Positions 1 to 12,309 of a DNA stretch of 64,000 nt are shown piece by piece. The stretch is from Megamerina dolium. Its lineage: Eukaryota; Arthropoda; Insecta; Diptera; Megamerinidae. The DNA lies in contig OY978526.1 of assembly GCA_963854835.1 (NCBI GenBank), forward strand, positions 91,834,140-91,898,139. Direction: 5' to 3'. The notes under the pieces are model-generated. The model was not told where the DNA came from. It ran no database searches and saw only the letters and a list, made by a program, of their open reading frames with translations. Numbering within the stretch: the first letter of the stretch is position 1; the number at the start of each line of letters is the position of its first letter. Position numbers and translations under genes: made by a program.

Positions 1-1435
1 TGATCAATCAGCTTGAGATGGGGATATGCATGTTTTGAAAAAAATATTAGAAAATATTAATAGCTAGCTCATCGCTATAAGAATGTATAAGTAGTGGGGT
101 TTATCGCATTTTGGCCACAACTCTTTTACATGCAAGCAAACTGTTTAATTTATGTATATTATATTCTCACTTTGTAAACACGCACGTGTGAGAGATTTTA
201 ATATCATCATTAATAACGATAACAATAACAACACCTTAAAATTTTCATATCAGTAATATCTTTCAAAGTGAACAACCCACACATACATTTCATGGAATAT
301 ATATGTATTAAATGCATGCGAGTACATGAATATACGTACTTTGGTCGTACCAAATACATACATACTACGAGTAAGTATATGTATAAAAATTGCCATTGAC
401 CATAAATGTCTTAGTTATTATTTATTTATACTGCAAAACTAAAGCTAAAAACAAAATTCATAAACAAACATACATTGCGAGAGTTTTGTGACAAATATGT
501 TGACTGCTCCATAAACGATTATCAAAAGAAACTCTACTTGCAAGATAGTAGGTACCAAAGCCGATCTAACAAATATAAATTGCGTATTAAAAATTTAACA
601 ACAACAACAACAACAACAGCAACGCCAACAAGTAACATCAGCTTTAACAGATGGTACTAACTACCAATAATGGTGGTGGCCACTTGAGACTCTACCAGTA
701 GTACAGGTACAACAAAACAAATAGCCGTAGTAGAGATTATCAAGTCTGTGAAAGTGCATTTCTTTTTATGAAGGTTATCCTACACAGGCAGAAAAATGTA
801 TGTGCATTATTAAAAATATCTACAAGAAATTATTTTATTATTAATCGCTAAGCTCTTGTTATTATTTTTATTATTATTATTATTTATAACATTTTTTTTT
901 TTTGTATAATATAATTTAATACAACATCTTATCGTATAGCAACAAGAAGGACGATATAATAAAAGGAAAATATATGAAATTGTGAGCAAAAAAAAATGCG
1001 CTCATGATAGTTACATTATTAACCTTATTTATTATATTTTATATGTCCTCCAAAAATAATTGCTGTCAGCAACCATATTCGTAGTCTTCTTCTATATAAC
1101 ACACAATATATGAATGTACAAATTGTTGTACATACTATATAATCATTTTACATTGCTGCGGCAGGTTTTACTATTGCAACTGATGATGAACTTTCTCATG
1201 GTCGTTGAATGTCAATATTTAATAAAAATAATACTTATAAAAGCAGAAAATATAACCAAGTACTTACATAATACATACATAATATATATATATGTATATA
1301 TGCCGAAGTTGAAAGTTGTTGTTGCTTTTCATACTACCCGTCTTTTAATTTGTTGCTTTAGTATTATATTGAAAATATTGGGTAATATAGAAAGTATTTT
1401 CTGTTTTTTTTAATGAATTTTTTAACAAAATTATT
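1..1435. other. AT-rich intergenic DNA, no gene seen
   Basis: No recognisable gene or transposon. It contains short A/T homopolymers, an ACA-repeat stretch near 598-620, and ATT runs near 860-890. The open stretches here are short, low in complexity and lack family motifs, so I do not call them coding. Confidence 0.6.
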
Positions 1436-1745
1436 GTAGCAGCTCGTAATACGTAATTGCCTTCCAATCCCACCATACAGTCAGCATTACCTTGTTTTAC
1501 CATAAATCCAGATTTCGATGTCATTTATGGTGGGCCACCGGCCTTTGACCACGATCTTTTTTTTTCTCGTATTTGATACTTTTTTCATCGCCCGTGATGA
1601 TTTGCTTTAAAAATGGTTAGATTTCGTTGCGTTTCCGCTGTCCTTCATTGATGGCAAATAAATCCATCATATTTTTTTGGCTTCATTCTTGTAGCACCCC
1701 AACATCGATGTCGTTTGAGTAGTCAGTCTTTTCTTATTGATCACA
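1436..1745 (-). mobile_element. mariner transposase fragment
   Basis: Read on the minus strand, a degraded mariner transposase is visible. The WWDWK...YYELL block that follows the first catalytic region lies near 1,440-1,490, and a GDEK-like block with the first aspartate lies near 1,585-1,600. Stops and frameshifts interrupt it. No terminal repeats are seen. It is a separate copy from the fragment at 2.2-3.0 kb because it repeats the same transposase segment. Confidence 0.6.
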
Positions 1746-2240
1746 AAATGTCATGTGGTTGATGCAAGGCAAAGTTGGACGAGTATCATCCGTTAAAGTT
1801 TTTTTTTTTATAGTGAAAATATATCACAGAAATTTCACTAAACTAATAGAACTTCCATTCGTCCGTGTTATGCCATCTTTCATTACGTTTAACTCAATCG
1901 GATTAGTGCTACTAGATGTATGGCTATTAACATTATTTTATTACAAAAAGAATGAAAATACTTTTTATATCATCAATATGTACAATATAACGAGTTTCTT
2001 CACATAAGGACGAGTTTTTAATCAGCCGATGTTGGTGGGTTAAATTAGTTTCGTTTTAATATAAATTTTGACAGCGGAATTGAGTTTAAAAGCATAGTGG
2101 TAAATTTGATATTGTATTTAATTTACATACGAGCAGCAAACTGACTTAAATTTCGATTTAAAAAGTTGCCCTTATAGTACCAAAATGATATTTTTATATA
2201 TTATTGGGTACACAAGCACGTTTTAAATGATGTTTTTCCT
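1746..2240. other. intergenic, nothing recognised
   Basis: AT-rich sequence between two mariner fragments. No conserved motif was found on either strand. Confidence 0.5.
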
Positions 2241-2248
2241 GATTTTGA

Positions 2249-3040
2249 GACTTTATCTGGAAAAATTGCTACAACATATTTTGTTCAAGGTATTTTTCTT
2301 TCGGAAGCTATAACTTTTCCCATCTTTGAAGAAGCGCATGAATTCCATCCTAATAGAACACATCATCTTTTGAGGCCAAGAACGTATCGATCGCATTTTT
2401 GATACTTTCGACTGAAGTGAAACGTATTCCGCATAAGGCATTCTGCAGAATCGACCGAAGCAAGTGGTAGTCAGAGAGGGCAATGTCCAGGCTATATGGC
2501 GGGTGGGGTAAGACTTGCCATCTGCTATTTTTCAAGAATGTTTTAACGATTTGCGCAACATGTGGGCGAGCACTGTCATGGTGGGAAATCAATAACTCGT
2601 TTTTGGTTCAATTTGATGATTTGTTGTCAGTAGCGTTCCTCATTAATGGTTTCCCTCAGTTTTAGCAGCTCATAATACACCATACCTTCTGATCCCATCA
2701 AATTCATTGTATCACCTTCAAACTATGGATATTCGGCTTTGGAGTCGATTTGGCTGGTTACAAAGGTCTCAAATATGACTTTTTGTATTTAGACCTATCG
2801 TAATAGATCCATTTTTCATCGTCAATGCAATGCAATGCGATGCAAAAAAGGCTTCCCTTTGTTCTGTTGAAACAGCATTTCAGACATGCAAAAACGCCTT
2901 TCGATGTCTCTTGGTTTCAGTTCATATGGAACCCAATTTCATACCCAAGTTTTTTAGTTTGACATGAGTCTTCGTCCCATAAAGCCTCTAATTCAGCATC
3001 TTTACACTATTTGTCGCTTGTATCAAAATCATCACTTTCG
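2249..3040 (-). mobile_element. decayed mariner transposase (DD34D)
   Basis: The minus strand encodes the catalytic half of a mariner transposase. The second aspartate sits in HHDSARPH, the third in PHPPYSLDIALSDYHLL, with 34 residues between them, the mariner DD34D spacing. Upstream, near 2,660-2,700, is the GSEGMVYYELL block, and near 2,800-2,820 a GDEKW-like block. Frame changes and stops show it is dead. The N-terminal DNA-binding half and the terminal repeats are not recognisable. Confidence 0.75.
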
Positions 3041-4075
3041 AACCGTCTAAACTAAAATGCACAAGTTGAAATTGATGATGCATAAGCCTCACACAGTATG
3101 TGATGATGACTTTCCGCTGCACTTTCCTTCAGATGAATATAAAAAAAGCAAAGCTTCCCGCGAATGGGATCTTATAGGCACAAACATTTACATAACATTA
3201 TTATTATTATTATCGTTGAGGGATGTTGCACTGCGACCTATAAGATCTATTGTCCCCAAAAAAAAATTTACATAGTAGGAGATAAAAAAAATATGTTTAC
3301 ACTTTGAAAAAATGACACATACTGATTTCAATAGCTTAATTCTGACACTTCAACATTGAAATAGTTTCTACATTATCCGATTTTAATATATTTGTACACC
3401 TAATACACCTCCCAAAGTGTCATCCAACAAATCTATATTGTAAGAATAAATGCTAATTATATATTCAAACCTATCTACATACAAATATGTTTCGCCACTG
3501 TTGGTTAAAAAATTCGAGGTACACAATAATTGTATAGCATAGCTGTTGCCTTTATTTCCTATTATCATTCTCAATGTACACAATTATTACTTGAACGCAT
3601 AATTACAATAGTGTTAGTAGTAAAGATAATTATAATTGTGGTACTGATTGTAATGATGATGGCGGTAATGATGATTATGATCATGACTGTGTCCATGAAA
3701 ATAGCTAAATTGTTGAGAACTATGGTAATACAATATGTACTCGTATTTGTATTTTTCCACATTAAAGATGGATGGTATAAATTGTTTTATTGTGCATAGC
3801 TGCTTTCACTGCTGATGCCATTATAAATTTTATATTCTCTCTGCTGTTGTTAATATTACTCCTGATCTCCTGGCTATATCATTTAAATTTCTTCTAATGT
3901 TGCATTGTTGCAACAAATGTTATTCATGTTGTTTTTTTTTCGTTTGCTTTGTGTTTTTTTTTTTTTGTGACATTTATATGGTGCTTCATCTTTAATTTTC
4001 AAGATTCACGCCAGTACATATGAACTTCCTAAATAGATACACAACTATTCAACTTCATATGAAAATATACTTATA
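3041..4075. other. intergenic, AT-rich
   Basis: No gene recognised. There is a GATGAT-like low-complexity stretch near 3,640-3,690 and poly-T runs near 3,930-3,966. Confidence 0.5.
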
Positions 4076-4077
4076 GT

Positions 4078-4370
4078 GGGTAGCGGTTAGTGTGTTGAGT
4101 TTCTGATCTTTCAGGTCTCGGGTTCGACCTCCGGCTGAAGCACAACTTTAATATCGAAAAGATTTTTCTTACGAACGGTACCCACCTGTGGGAAATCAGT
4201 TGATAACTCTAAGACAGAGCTCTGTGACGAAACCCAGAAAAGTGACGTCACAAATGTTGTACCTTCGGGAAATGAGAAATATAAGAAAGTCCTCTCTAAT
4301 ATTGTCCACGCTTAATACGCACAACAGTACTGGATGAGAAGCTCAGTGGTAACACAACTGACCTAACAAA
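4078..4370 (+). mobile_element. tRNA-derived SINE, copy 1
   Basis: The copy has a damaged A-box region (GCGGTTAGTGTGTTG) and a good B box (GGGTTCGACCTCC), followed by the family body. The body includes AATATCGAAAAGATTTTTCTT, GAACGGTACCCACCTG and an ACAGTACTGGATGAGAAGCTC block. Its 3' end (GGTAACACAACTGACCTAAC) resembles the copy at 19.4 kb and differs from the GCTTTAAGTGCCACATA end of other copies. No target-site duplication was identified. Confidence 0.7.
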
Positions 4371-4374
4371 CAGA

Positions 4375-5190
4375 TTACCTACTAAGAGACAATTGACACC
4401 ACTTTCTTGTAGGGTATTTATTCTTTGCATTAATTTATTTAATAATTTTTCATTATGATTGAAATGTGAAATTGAGTAATTTTAGTCTTGGATGTACTTT
4501 AAAATATACATAACATACAACTACAATAATTTCAATTGTATACATCTTCTGCATATGTAAGGTACGTACTCGTACATACAATACATAAGCTACAAGAACT
4601 TGCAACATTCGTGTTGCTTATAATCTTGGTGCAATTATTTTTGCATTATATGCACATTTTACAATAGAATTTTCTTTAATAAATAATTTAGTTCTTTCTA
4701 GTCGCTTTTTCTATTATTAACATTGTTGATGCTTACAAATACTCGTATGTATATAAATAGTATATACATATACATATGCATGCATATGTATTGTTGCATT
4801 TGTTAGATTTGTTATGCATTTGAGTATGATAGCTATTTAATGGTAACATAATTCTCCATTTAAAAAGTAATATTAATTATTTTTGTATTGCAAGGAATAC
4901 ACTATAGTCATGTTCATAGAATTTGTATGAACTTTTTTTATATTTATTTTTTTCTCTAATTAAATTTTCATTCAGCACATATTGAAGTAATATGGATATA
5001 ATGTACATGAGCAATAATCCTATAAGTTAGGTTAGGTTAATGTGACCATCCTCTTTAATAAGAAGGCGTTCGTACACCAGACCGAGTCCCATTGTGATAC
5101 CATGCGAATATGCCTACTAACATATAAGGTCTAGTAAAAGGAAATTTGTGCATTAAATTGAAGGTTTTATTTAGCATAGTTAGAATAATC
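4375..5190. other. intergenic, AT-rich
   Basis: No gene recognised. Palindromic ATACATATGCATGCATATGT lies near 4,768-4,790. Confidence 0.5.
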
Positions 5191-5194
5191 CGAT

Positions 5195-6216
5195 TTAGGC
5201 CAAATATGTACCGTTTTGTTCTATAACTTGTTGCCATTTTGAGGGTAATTTCATAATGCCACTCTCATAGAAACCCTCGTCCCTATTGAACTGGGACAGT
5301 CGCTTTTCACAAGCTTTTCTTGAAGCGAATTTTTCACCAGCAAAATCATTCGCCATAGACAGGAACAGGTAGTAATCACTTGGTGCCAGGTCCGGACTAT
5401 AAGGTGGATGCATAAGAACCTCCCAACCAAACTCCCGGAGCTTCTGGTGAGTCACTATCGATATGTGTGGCCTTGCGTTGTCCTGATGGAACACAATTCC
5501 TCTCCTATTGGCCATAGCTGGCCTCTTCTGGGCGATTACTTCCTTCATTGTTAACAGTACAGGTCCGAATTAAGAGTTTGGCCGTAGGAGAGTAGCTCAT
5601 AGTAGATGATTCCCTGCCAATCCCACCAAACACATAGCAAAACCTTCCTGACCTTCAATTCTGGTTTGGCCACCGCAATTCAACCACGACCATTTTCGCT
5701 TGACGTTGTCGTAAGAGACCCACTTTTCATCGCCAGTAACCATCCCCTTTAGAAATTGATTGTTTTTGTTGCGATTCAGCTGCGATTCGCAGATGGAAAT
5801 TCGGTCCATGAGATTTTTTTTTGCGTTAACTCGTGTGGCACCCATACATCGAGCTTATTTTTGTATGCAGCCTTATTTAAATGGTTCCAAAAGGTTTTTT
5901 GTGCAATGTTTAGCTCCTGGGAAATAGAAAAGTGCTTACATGACGGTCAGTCTCGACTATTTCCATTATTTTTTCGATATATTCGACAAATGGACTTCCA
6001 AAGCGTGGTGCATCTTTGACATTACCGGAACGGAATCGACAAAACCACGTGATTGGCTGTTACAGTGTCAGGACCATAAACACTATTCACATTTTCAGCC
6101 GTCTGGCTTGCGTTTTCGCCTTTATCAAAGAAAAATTGTAAAATATGGCGCATTTTCGCTTTACTGATGTCCATATTTGACGCGTGCTCAAACAATACTG
6201 AGGCAAGCAAGCACAA
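5195..6216 (-). mobile_element. near full-length dead mariner (DD34D)
   Basis: The minus strand carries most of a mariner transposase in several frames. The N-terminal start is near 6,173 (MDISKAKMRHILQFFF). TGDEKWVSYDN with the first aspartate is near 5,720-5,740. HQDNARPH and HPPYSPDLAPSDYYLF hold the second and third aspartates 34 residues apart at 5,370-5,490, and the C-terminal end is WQQVIEQNGTYLA at 5,195. A frameshift near 5,595 separates the two catalytic parts and more stops interrupt the N-terminal half. I could not define terminal repeats. Confidence 0.8.
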
Positions 6217-6299
6217 AACTGCCTGAAAAGTTTATTTAGTACAAAATTCTATCTTTCTAACGCCATCTAGCGTAACCCTATCGCACTTATATAACGCAA

Positions 6300-6835
6300 G
6301 ATACTTACTTACTTACTTATGTGGCCATAACAACCGAATATCGATTTAGGCCGAAAATAACATGCTTCGCCAGCCATCTCTGTTCTTCGCTAGCTGGCGC
6401 CAGTTAGAAATTTCAAGCGCCGTCAGGTTCTCCAGTACTTGGTCTTTCCACCGGAGGTTTGGTCTTCCTCTTTTGCGTCGTCCTCCAGCGGGTTCCGAAT
6501 ATAACACCTTCTTAGCTGGAGCGTGTTCTTCCATTCGCTCGACATGACCTAGCCAGCGCAGCCGCTGGATTTTGATGCGCTTTACTATGTCAATATCGGC
6601 ATACAGCTCGTACAGCTCATAGTTGTACCTTATTCGGTACTCGCCACCAACGCAAATAGGTCCAAAGATCTTGCGTAGGACTTTTCTCTCGAAAACTCCA
6701 AGTATTCGCTCATCCGAGGTGGAAATTGTCCAGGCTTCAGCGCCATATGTTAGGACAGGCATGATGAGAGACTTGTAGAGTGTAGTTTTCGTTCTTCGAG
6801 AGAGGGCTCGACTTCTCAATTGCTTACTCAGCCCA
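6300..6835 (-). mobile_element. LINE 3' end (family A, copy 1)
   Basis: The minus strand encodes the region after the reverse transcriptase of a non-LTR retrotransposon: SLIMPVLTYGAEAWTIST, then RKVLRKIFGP, YELYELYADIDIVKRIKIQ and LRWLGHVERMEEHAPAKKVL. This 157-residue stretch is still open. After the stop the element ends in GGCCACATAAGTAAGTAAGTA, a short tandem-repeat tail. Only the 3' part is present, as expected for 5'-truncated insertions. It is directly adjacent to the mariner at 5.2-6.2 kb. Clade not assigned; RTE-like is possible. Confidence 0.75.
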
Positions 6836-6939
6836 AAGTATAACGCAAGATATAGATTACTAAAGTCATCTATTGGAAAAATAATGGATTTCTTTTTACT
6901 ATATTTACTATATTTTACTTGTCCATATAATCAACCGGA

Positions 6940-7420
6940 ACTTATAGTGAAATTTAGGCGCTTGCTAATACCAGCTACTAATAGTGGTGGTAGATCATTT
7001 TGATGGTAATAAACCAGGAATTGTCCCCGACAGGTACACAGTAGTTCTTCCTCATCTCTACAATTTCTGTAGTAGTCATGCATGAGCCCAGTCTCGCAAT
7101 ATGACGTGTGAGACGTGGACGTAAGATGCACTGGCCGGTGACCATTCACACATAAGTCGAAATATATTCTCTATTAAGTTTAGGAAGTTCACGAAAACGT
7201 TTCTTGCTGAGTTGTGTCTCCATTCAGCTATTTTGGAAGAGCGTTGGATGTCAGTATATCCAATTGATGTTTACCTGTGACAATGGGAATACCCAAATTG
7301 ATATTTTTCTCAAGTAAAGTTGCATTTGTACATACTCCAATGTCCGGGTGCTCAGCACAAAGAAATATTATGCTGATCCGGCATCTCATCAAGGGGGTTT
7401 TCAATTCATTCTTTTTTTGT
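6940..7420 (-). mobile_element. LINE relic with RNase H / zinc-knuckle end
   Basis: On the minus strand a degraded RNase H segment (a PGH...N block near 7,340-7,370) is followed by a C-terminal cysteine/histidine segment, GLMHDYYRNCRDEEELLC, near 7,030-7,080. This order is typical of the C-terminus of RNase-H-bearing non-LTR elements. Stops and short gaps interrupt it. Confidence 0.55.
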
Positions 7421-7424
7421 ACTT

Positions 7425-9070
7425 TCTGCTTCTAATTCTATCTATTTTTTTTTTTTTTGTAAGAAAATTAGATGAAGCTTCATTAATTTCTGATATTTGG
7501 ACTCTATAGTACCAAATATTTTTGATTTTTATTTATTTTCATAGTTGCAAATCATCGCTGAAAATCAGTTTGATCTGTTATAAAAAGATAACGTTGTTTT
7601 GGATCCGAATTTAACAAATATGTCATTCATCTTGTTGCTAGTTTTCTCATACGCGATTTCTTCATCAAAGTACGGTGCACTCGTTTATTTCCAATGGTCA
7701 TAATTATATCAATTTCATACTTATTCACCCAGCTCTAATGAACATTGCGTATTTCTGCAAATTGTCGATTTATTCAGATATAGCCAGTGTACATTGTGAT
7801 TTTAAATGTGAACAGCCAGAGCAATGATTGACTTGATAAATTCAGACGCTCAGGTGCGTATCAGCTGAGAAATCATTTTTAACAATATATATTCATATAT
7901 AGAGAAGATATACGAGTAAGTAATTATCAACGAAAGAAAGAAAAATCTTATTAAAGGTCATTAATAATGAACAGCAGTTTTTAGTATTTCTGCAACAATA
8001 CTTGCCTACATTGTATTAGTCTGTATGTAGTTGTTTCATATACAATACATACATATGTAATTACAGAAAAAAACCCGAAACATTTTTAAAGCATAATTTT
8101 CAATGCTTATGCTCATAAAGATATTTGTAAACATAATTAATAATAATCATTTTTTTAAAGTTCATTTAAAAACAATTACAACTATTTATTGCTGTCGCTA
8201 ATCACACCACATCGTTTTGCCGATCTTTACAAATGTACGTGTATACATGTGTACACACTTCAGAAACCACTACACAACAACAACTATTTATTTGCAAACA
8301 GGCATATACGATACCTACTACGATATATTTATGGTGAAACTTTCTATTTATTTTCATTTTCACAGGGAAAATTATTGTTTGTTTAAACATATAAGTTTGT
8401 TTGTTTTTTAATGTATATTTTCTTTTTTGATTGTATTTGTTTTAAATGAACATACATATGGTACATATACATACAAAGTATATACTATAATCCTATATAT
8501 CTTACATATGTTATTTATGTATGTAGTTTTTATTTTATTTTATTATTATTATTATTTCTTCTTTTTTGCCATAAATTCAATTGTTCCCAGACGGTTAATG
8601 AAGTGTAAGGTAAAATTCAATACATTATAAGAAAAAAAAATAGTTCGTAAATAACATTGTTGCTGCATTTGGTTTTTTTACTATTTTCCCCTGATTTCAT
8701 AGACTAATTTATGCTTTGGAAATTGGAAAGTTTCAAAGAATCTACACAAAAAAGCGAAACAGAGCAATTGATAAGCGACATTTCAAAATACCCATTATAA
8801 ATGAATTAATTAAATCATTAAATATATATTAAACACCCTTAAAGGCCTTATGCTGACTCGTAGGACTATCAAGGTGATGCTGTGGAATTGTAGCATCAAA
8901 AAACATATTCACTGGGATCCACTATGGGTACTTGTAGTTAACGAATTACTGTTATCATTTGAAAACTCTAGTAAATAGCAATACTCTAACAATCTCGCAT
9001 TAATGATGTGCGTTAAATACACTGGCACCCTTGATGTGACGTCATGCAACATGCTATTTTGTTTTTTTTC
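7425..9070. other. intergenic, AT-rich
   Basis: No gene recognised. ATT-type low complexity lies near 8,530-8,560, and there are several TACATA-rich stretches. Confidence 0.5.
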
Positions 9071-9074
9071 ATTT

Positions 9075-10040
9075 TTTTACTCCTAATTGAAGCATAGGTC
9101 CTCCACGAGGCTTATCCAACGCACAAGCATACACTTCTGGGCTTTTGTTCTAGCGCCATCCCATGTGATGTTGACATCAGCTAGTTCCTACTGGATTGAC
9201 CTTCTCCGAGGCTTCTGCTCCCTTGCGGGTTCCATTCAAACGACATTTTCGTGATGTTTTATGGCTGCTTTCTTAGCGTGTGGCCAATCCAGCGCCACTT
9301 CCTACATTTAATCTGGTTCAGTAAAGGCTCCGCGTTCGTTAGACGTCTTAGTGCCTAGTTGGAAATAGTGTTAGGCCAGAATATTCTACAGATGATCCTC
9401 AAAAACTTCTTGACGAAAGATTGAAATCTCTGCGTGATGGAGTTGTTCGAGATCAGCCATGTTTCGCTTCATACAGTAGCATCGATTTCACGCATGCGAC
9501 GAATATTCTCAAATTCGTTTGTCTGGAGATTTGGGAATTTGCCCATACTGCTTTTAGCCGGCCAAATGCTGCGCTTGCTTTGCTCAACCTGCAGTTAGCA
9601 TCCGTTTCAGCTGCTCCGTCGGTTGATATTGTGCAATCAAGGTAGCAGAAGCTTTCGACGAAATCAATCGCACAGCCGTCAGTAATTATATGGCTCATAT
9701 TGGAGTGATTGATTCTCATGGCTTTGGTCTTTGCAATGCTTAGCTCTAGTCCGACGGTGCGTGTCAGCACAACTAAGTTGTTCGCCTTCGCTTGCATATC
9801 GGAGAATTTATGCGAGAGGAGACAAATGTCTTCGGCAAAGTCCAAGTTCTGAAGTTTCCGTGTGAGATTCCACGTAATACCAGTTCTGGATGAGGCTATT
9901 CATGACGTCATCCAGCACAATGGCAAAGAGGAGCGGGGAGAGAGGACAACCCTGCCGTACTCCAGCGTTGGTGGTGAACGAATTACTGATGCTGCCGTTG
10001 TGAAGAACCGCCAGTTCGGCGTGCAGCATGCTATTAATAC
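9075..10040 (-). mobile_element. LINE reverse transcriptase relic (family B)
   Basis: The minus strand encodes part of a non-LTR reverse transcriptase. GVRQGCPLSPLLFAIVLDDV (conserved RT block) is at about 9,905-9,965. LDFAEDICLLSH, a changed FADD catalytic box, is near 9,820-9,850, and TVGLELSIAKTKAM follows. A post-RT segment ending in a WRWIGHTLRK-like block lies near 9,260-9,290. A frameshift near 9,850 and later stops show it is inactive. The endonuclease domain is missing. Confidence 0.75.
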
Positions 10041-11360
10041 TTCAAATTTCGTGGTGAAGGTCTATTAATTTTTCTTCAGCAATATTTTCTCCACATATTC
10101 TTACCCCTTCTTACATACTTTCCATATCCACTCCTTACGAAATTATTCCAATTTTATATTTTGCGTTAGCTAAGCCATTTAAATATTTGACTCACCTTAA
10201 TGTAGGTATATATTCATATTTAGATTCCTTGGATAAATAACAACTAACAAGTTTGTGTCTTGAGTCGTTTGTGTATTTATGTTCATATTCATACATAATG
10301 GCATATTATATAGCGTTTTATTCAACATTTTACTGTAATAAAAAATTATTATTGCTAATATCTCAAAAGCAAAATCCAACAACAAAGAGTTCAATAGACC
10401 ACGCACATCATAAGCAAATATAATGTATAAATGGTAGTATGACAAGCAAATGAAAAATAACAAAATGTTCAAGACTTGACTCTCTGGAATAAAAGCAAAC
10501 ATGTAAACATAATTTACTAAAGAACAGATTGCTTAAGATGTCTTCATCAGCATCAACTGCGGCATTGACATCTGCCGCATCAAAACCATAATTTCTAATG
10601 ACAATACCAAAAGGTGCAAATTCCAAAAACAAAGCAAAAATACACACATGCAAGAAAGCTAGCGATTTTTTAACTAGCGCAATCATTTGTACACCCTTAA
10701 TTAATAGTAATGGCAATAGCAAAAATACCAATAACAACAATAACAACAACAACAGCAACTAGAACAACAAAGTATTACTTGTAGCCATATACTTATGCAA
10801 GTTATGATGAAATTAAAGGTTTCGCACTAAAGCATACAACATTCCTATAAGCCCATTTCATATTTTGTCACAATTAAGATATTTATCATGGAAATATGCA
10901 CAACAGTACCTAAGTACATGTGCATACCAATGTGTATACACAACATTAAGTAAATAATTGTGCCCAAATAAGGAAATCAAATAAACAATAAAGAATATTC
11001 AAAGACGTATCAATATGATTTGGAAAGGAATGAACAGATTTTCAATAAAGAAACAATTTCATACATTTATCACAATTCAATTCTCTGTCAACATTCTCAT
11101 AATGCCTACATTGTCTTCAAATCGTCTATACCATAAATGCATTCTTTCTCTTTGCCTCCAACCATCTACACAATTCCATTATTCAAATGTCTAGTAATTA
11201 TAATAGTCAAGAAAGGGCTCTTATGGTTGATATAATATTGCTTAGCAATCATATTTTAGTGCATGGCTCCTTACTTACTCAAACCGAAATCAATCAGATG
11301 TCTTTTAACTTTGGCATCAAATGAGAAATTTAATTGTTAGCTCATTAGATTAGGTCGACG
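10041..11360. other. intergenic, AT-rich
   Basis: No gene recognised. A run of AAC/AAT-type trinucleotides near 10,700-10,765 gives a spurious poly-leucine reading frame on the minus strand. Confidence 0.5.
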
Positions 11361-11375
11361 TAAACATCCTCAGTT

Positions 11376-11728
11376 TGTTGCCGTAGCTCAGTGGTTAGTG
11401 TGTTAGTCTTCCGATTTGTAGGTCGCGGTTTCAATCCCCGTCTAAATCATAACAAATTTTTCTTTCGAACGGTACCCAACTATCGGCAAGCAATTAGCAA
11501 TTCTTTCGGCAGCAACAATTTGCCATGGAAAAGCTTCTAAAAGAACTCTGTGACAAAGCTCAGAAAAAGAGATGTCGCAAGAGTTCTGCCGTTCGGAACC
11601 AGCTAAAATAAGTAGGTCCCTTCTAATACTGTCCAAATTTTAACACGTACAACAGTAATGGAAGAGAAGCTCGGCAAAAGCGCCCTTCGTGGCTTATAAG
11701 TGCCACATATTTATTTATTTATTTTATT
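11376..11728 (+). mobile_element. tRNA-derived SINE, copy 2 (15-bp TSD)
   Basis: A complete-looking copy. The A box is TAGCTCAGTGG and the B box region GGTTTCAATCCCC, at normal tRNA spacing. The family body and the AAGTGCCACATATTTATTT tail follow. The 15-bp sequence TAAACATCCTCAGTT flanks it exactly, at 11,361-11,375 and 11,729-11,743, as expected for LINE-machinery insertion. The element is 353 bp. Confidence 0.9.
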
Positions 11729-11743
11729 TAAACATCCTCAGTT

Positions 11744-12063
11744 AGAGGCTGTGCGCTGAATTTGGGACCCTCCATATAAAAACTATCGTCTAATGAAAAA
11801 TTAAAACATGCCTCGGATTTTAACTACTCAATTCTAAATAAGGACCACGATTAACGGATATACACTTAGGATGTCCGAACCCTTTATAGGGTTCGACCCC
11901 TTAGAGGGGTATGAATTAGTCCAATGGCAGTATAAAATTGATGTTATACCTTGGAATTAGATTATACTGGTTCACCTAATCAAAAATTTTGTCACAAGAA
12001 GATAATATTTTTTTGTTTGCTGCAGTCAAAATGAAAAATTTTTCGCATTTCCTTAGATGTATG
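11744..12063. other. intergenic, nothing recognised
   Basis: Includes a small hairpin, AACCCTTTATAGGGTT near 11,878, but no gene or element signature. Confidence 0.5.
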
Positions 12064-12065
12064 TA

Positions 12066-12309
12066 TTGGGTTGGCAACTACAATAGGTAAGAGCCGATTT
12101 CACACATAGATGTTTCTGACTGTACACATATTTTTAATACCTTTTTTTCAGTGTTATGATTTTTTTCTTTCTAGCACTGGTTAGCTGATGCATTTCCATT
12201 GCTTATAAAGGAAATTGTTCATATTTTTGTTTGAAGGTAGTAGTTTGGGGTCAATCTGTGTATGGAAACATCGGCAATTACTGCGGCAATTTTTTAGTTG
12301 CCAACCCAA
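12066..12309. mobile_element. mariner-type MITE with matching ends
   Basis: A 244-bp element with inverted ends TTGGGTTGGCAACTA and TAGTTGCCAACCCAA (perfect over 15 bp). The left end is preceded by TA and the right end is followed by TTA. The GGTTGGCAAC...AATTGC pattern is like mariner terminal repeats of the Hsmar1/cecropia type. It has no coding capacity. Confidence 0.7.

Noticed and set aside
10408..10758. Minus-strand frame with a poly-leucine start, like a signal peptide
   Set aside because: The leucines come from an AAC/AAT-type repeat, and the rest shows no family resemblance.
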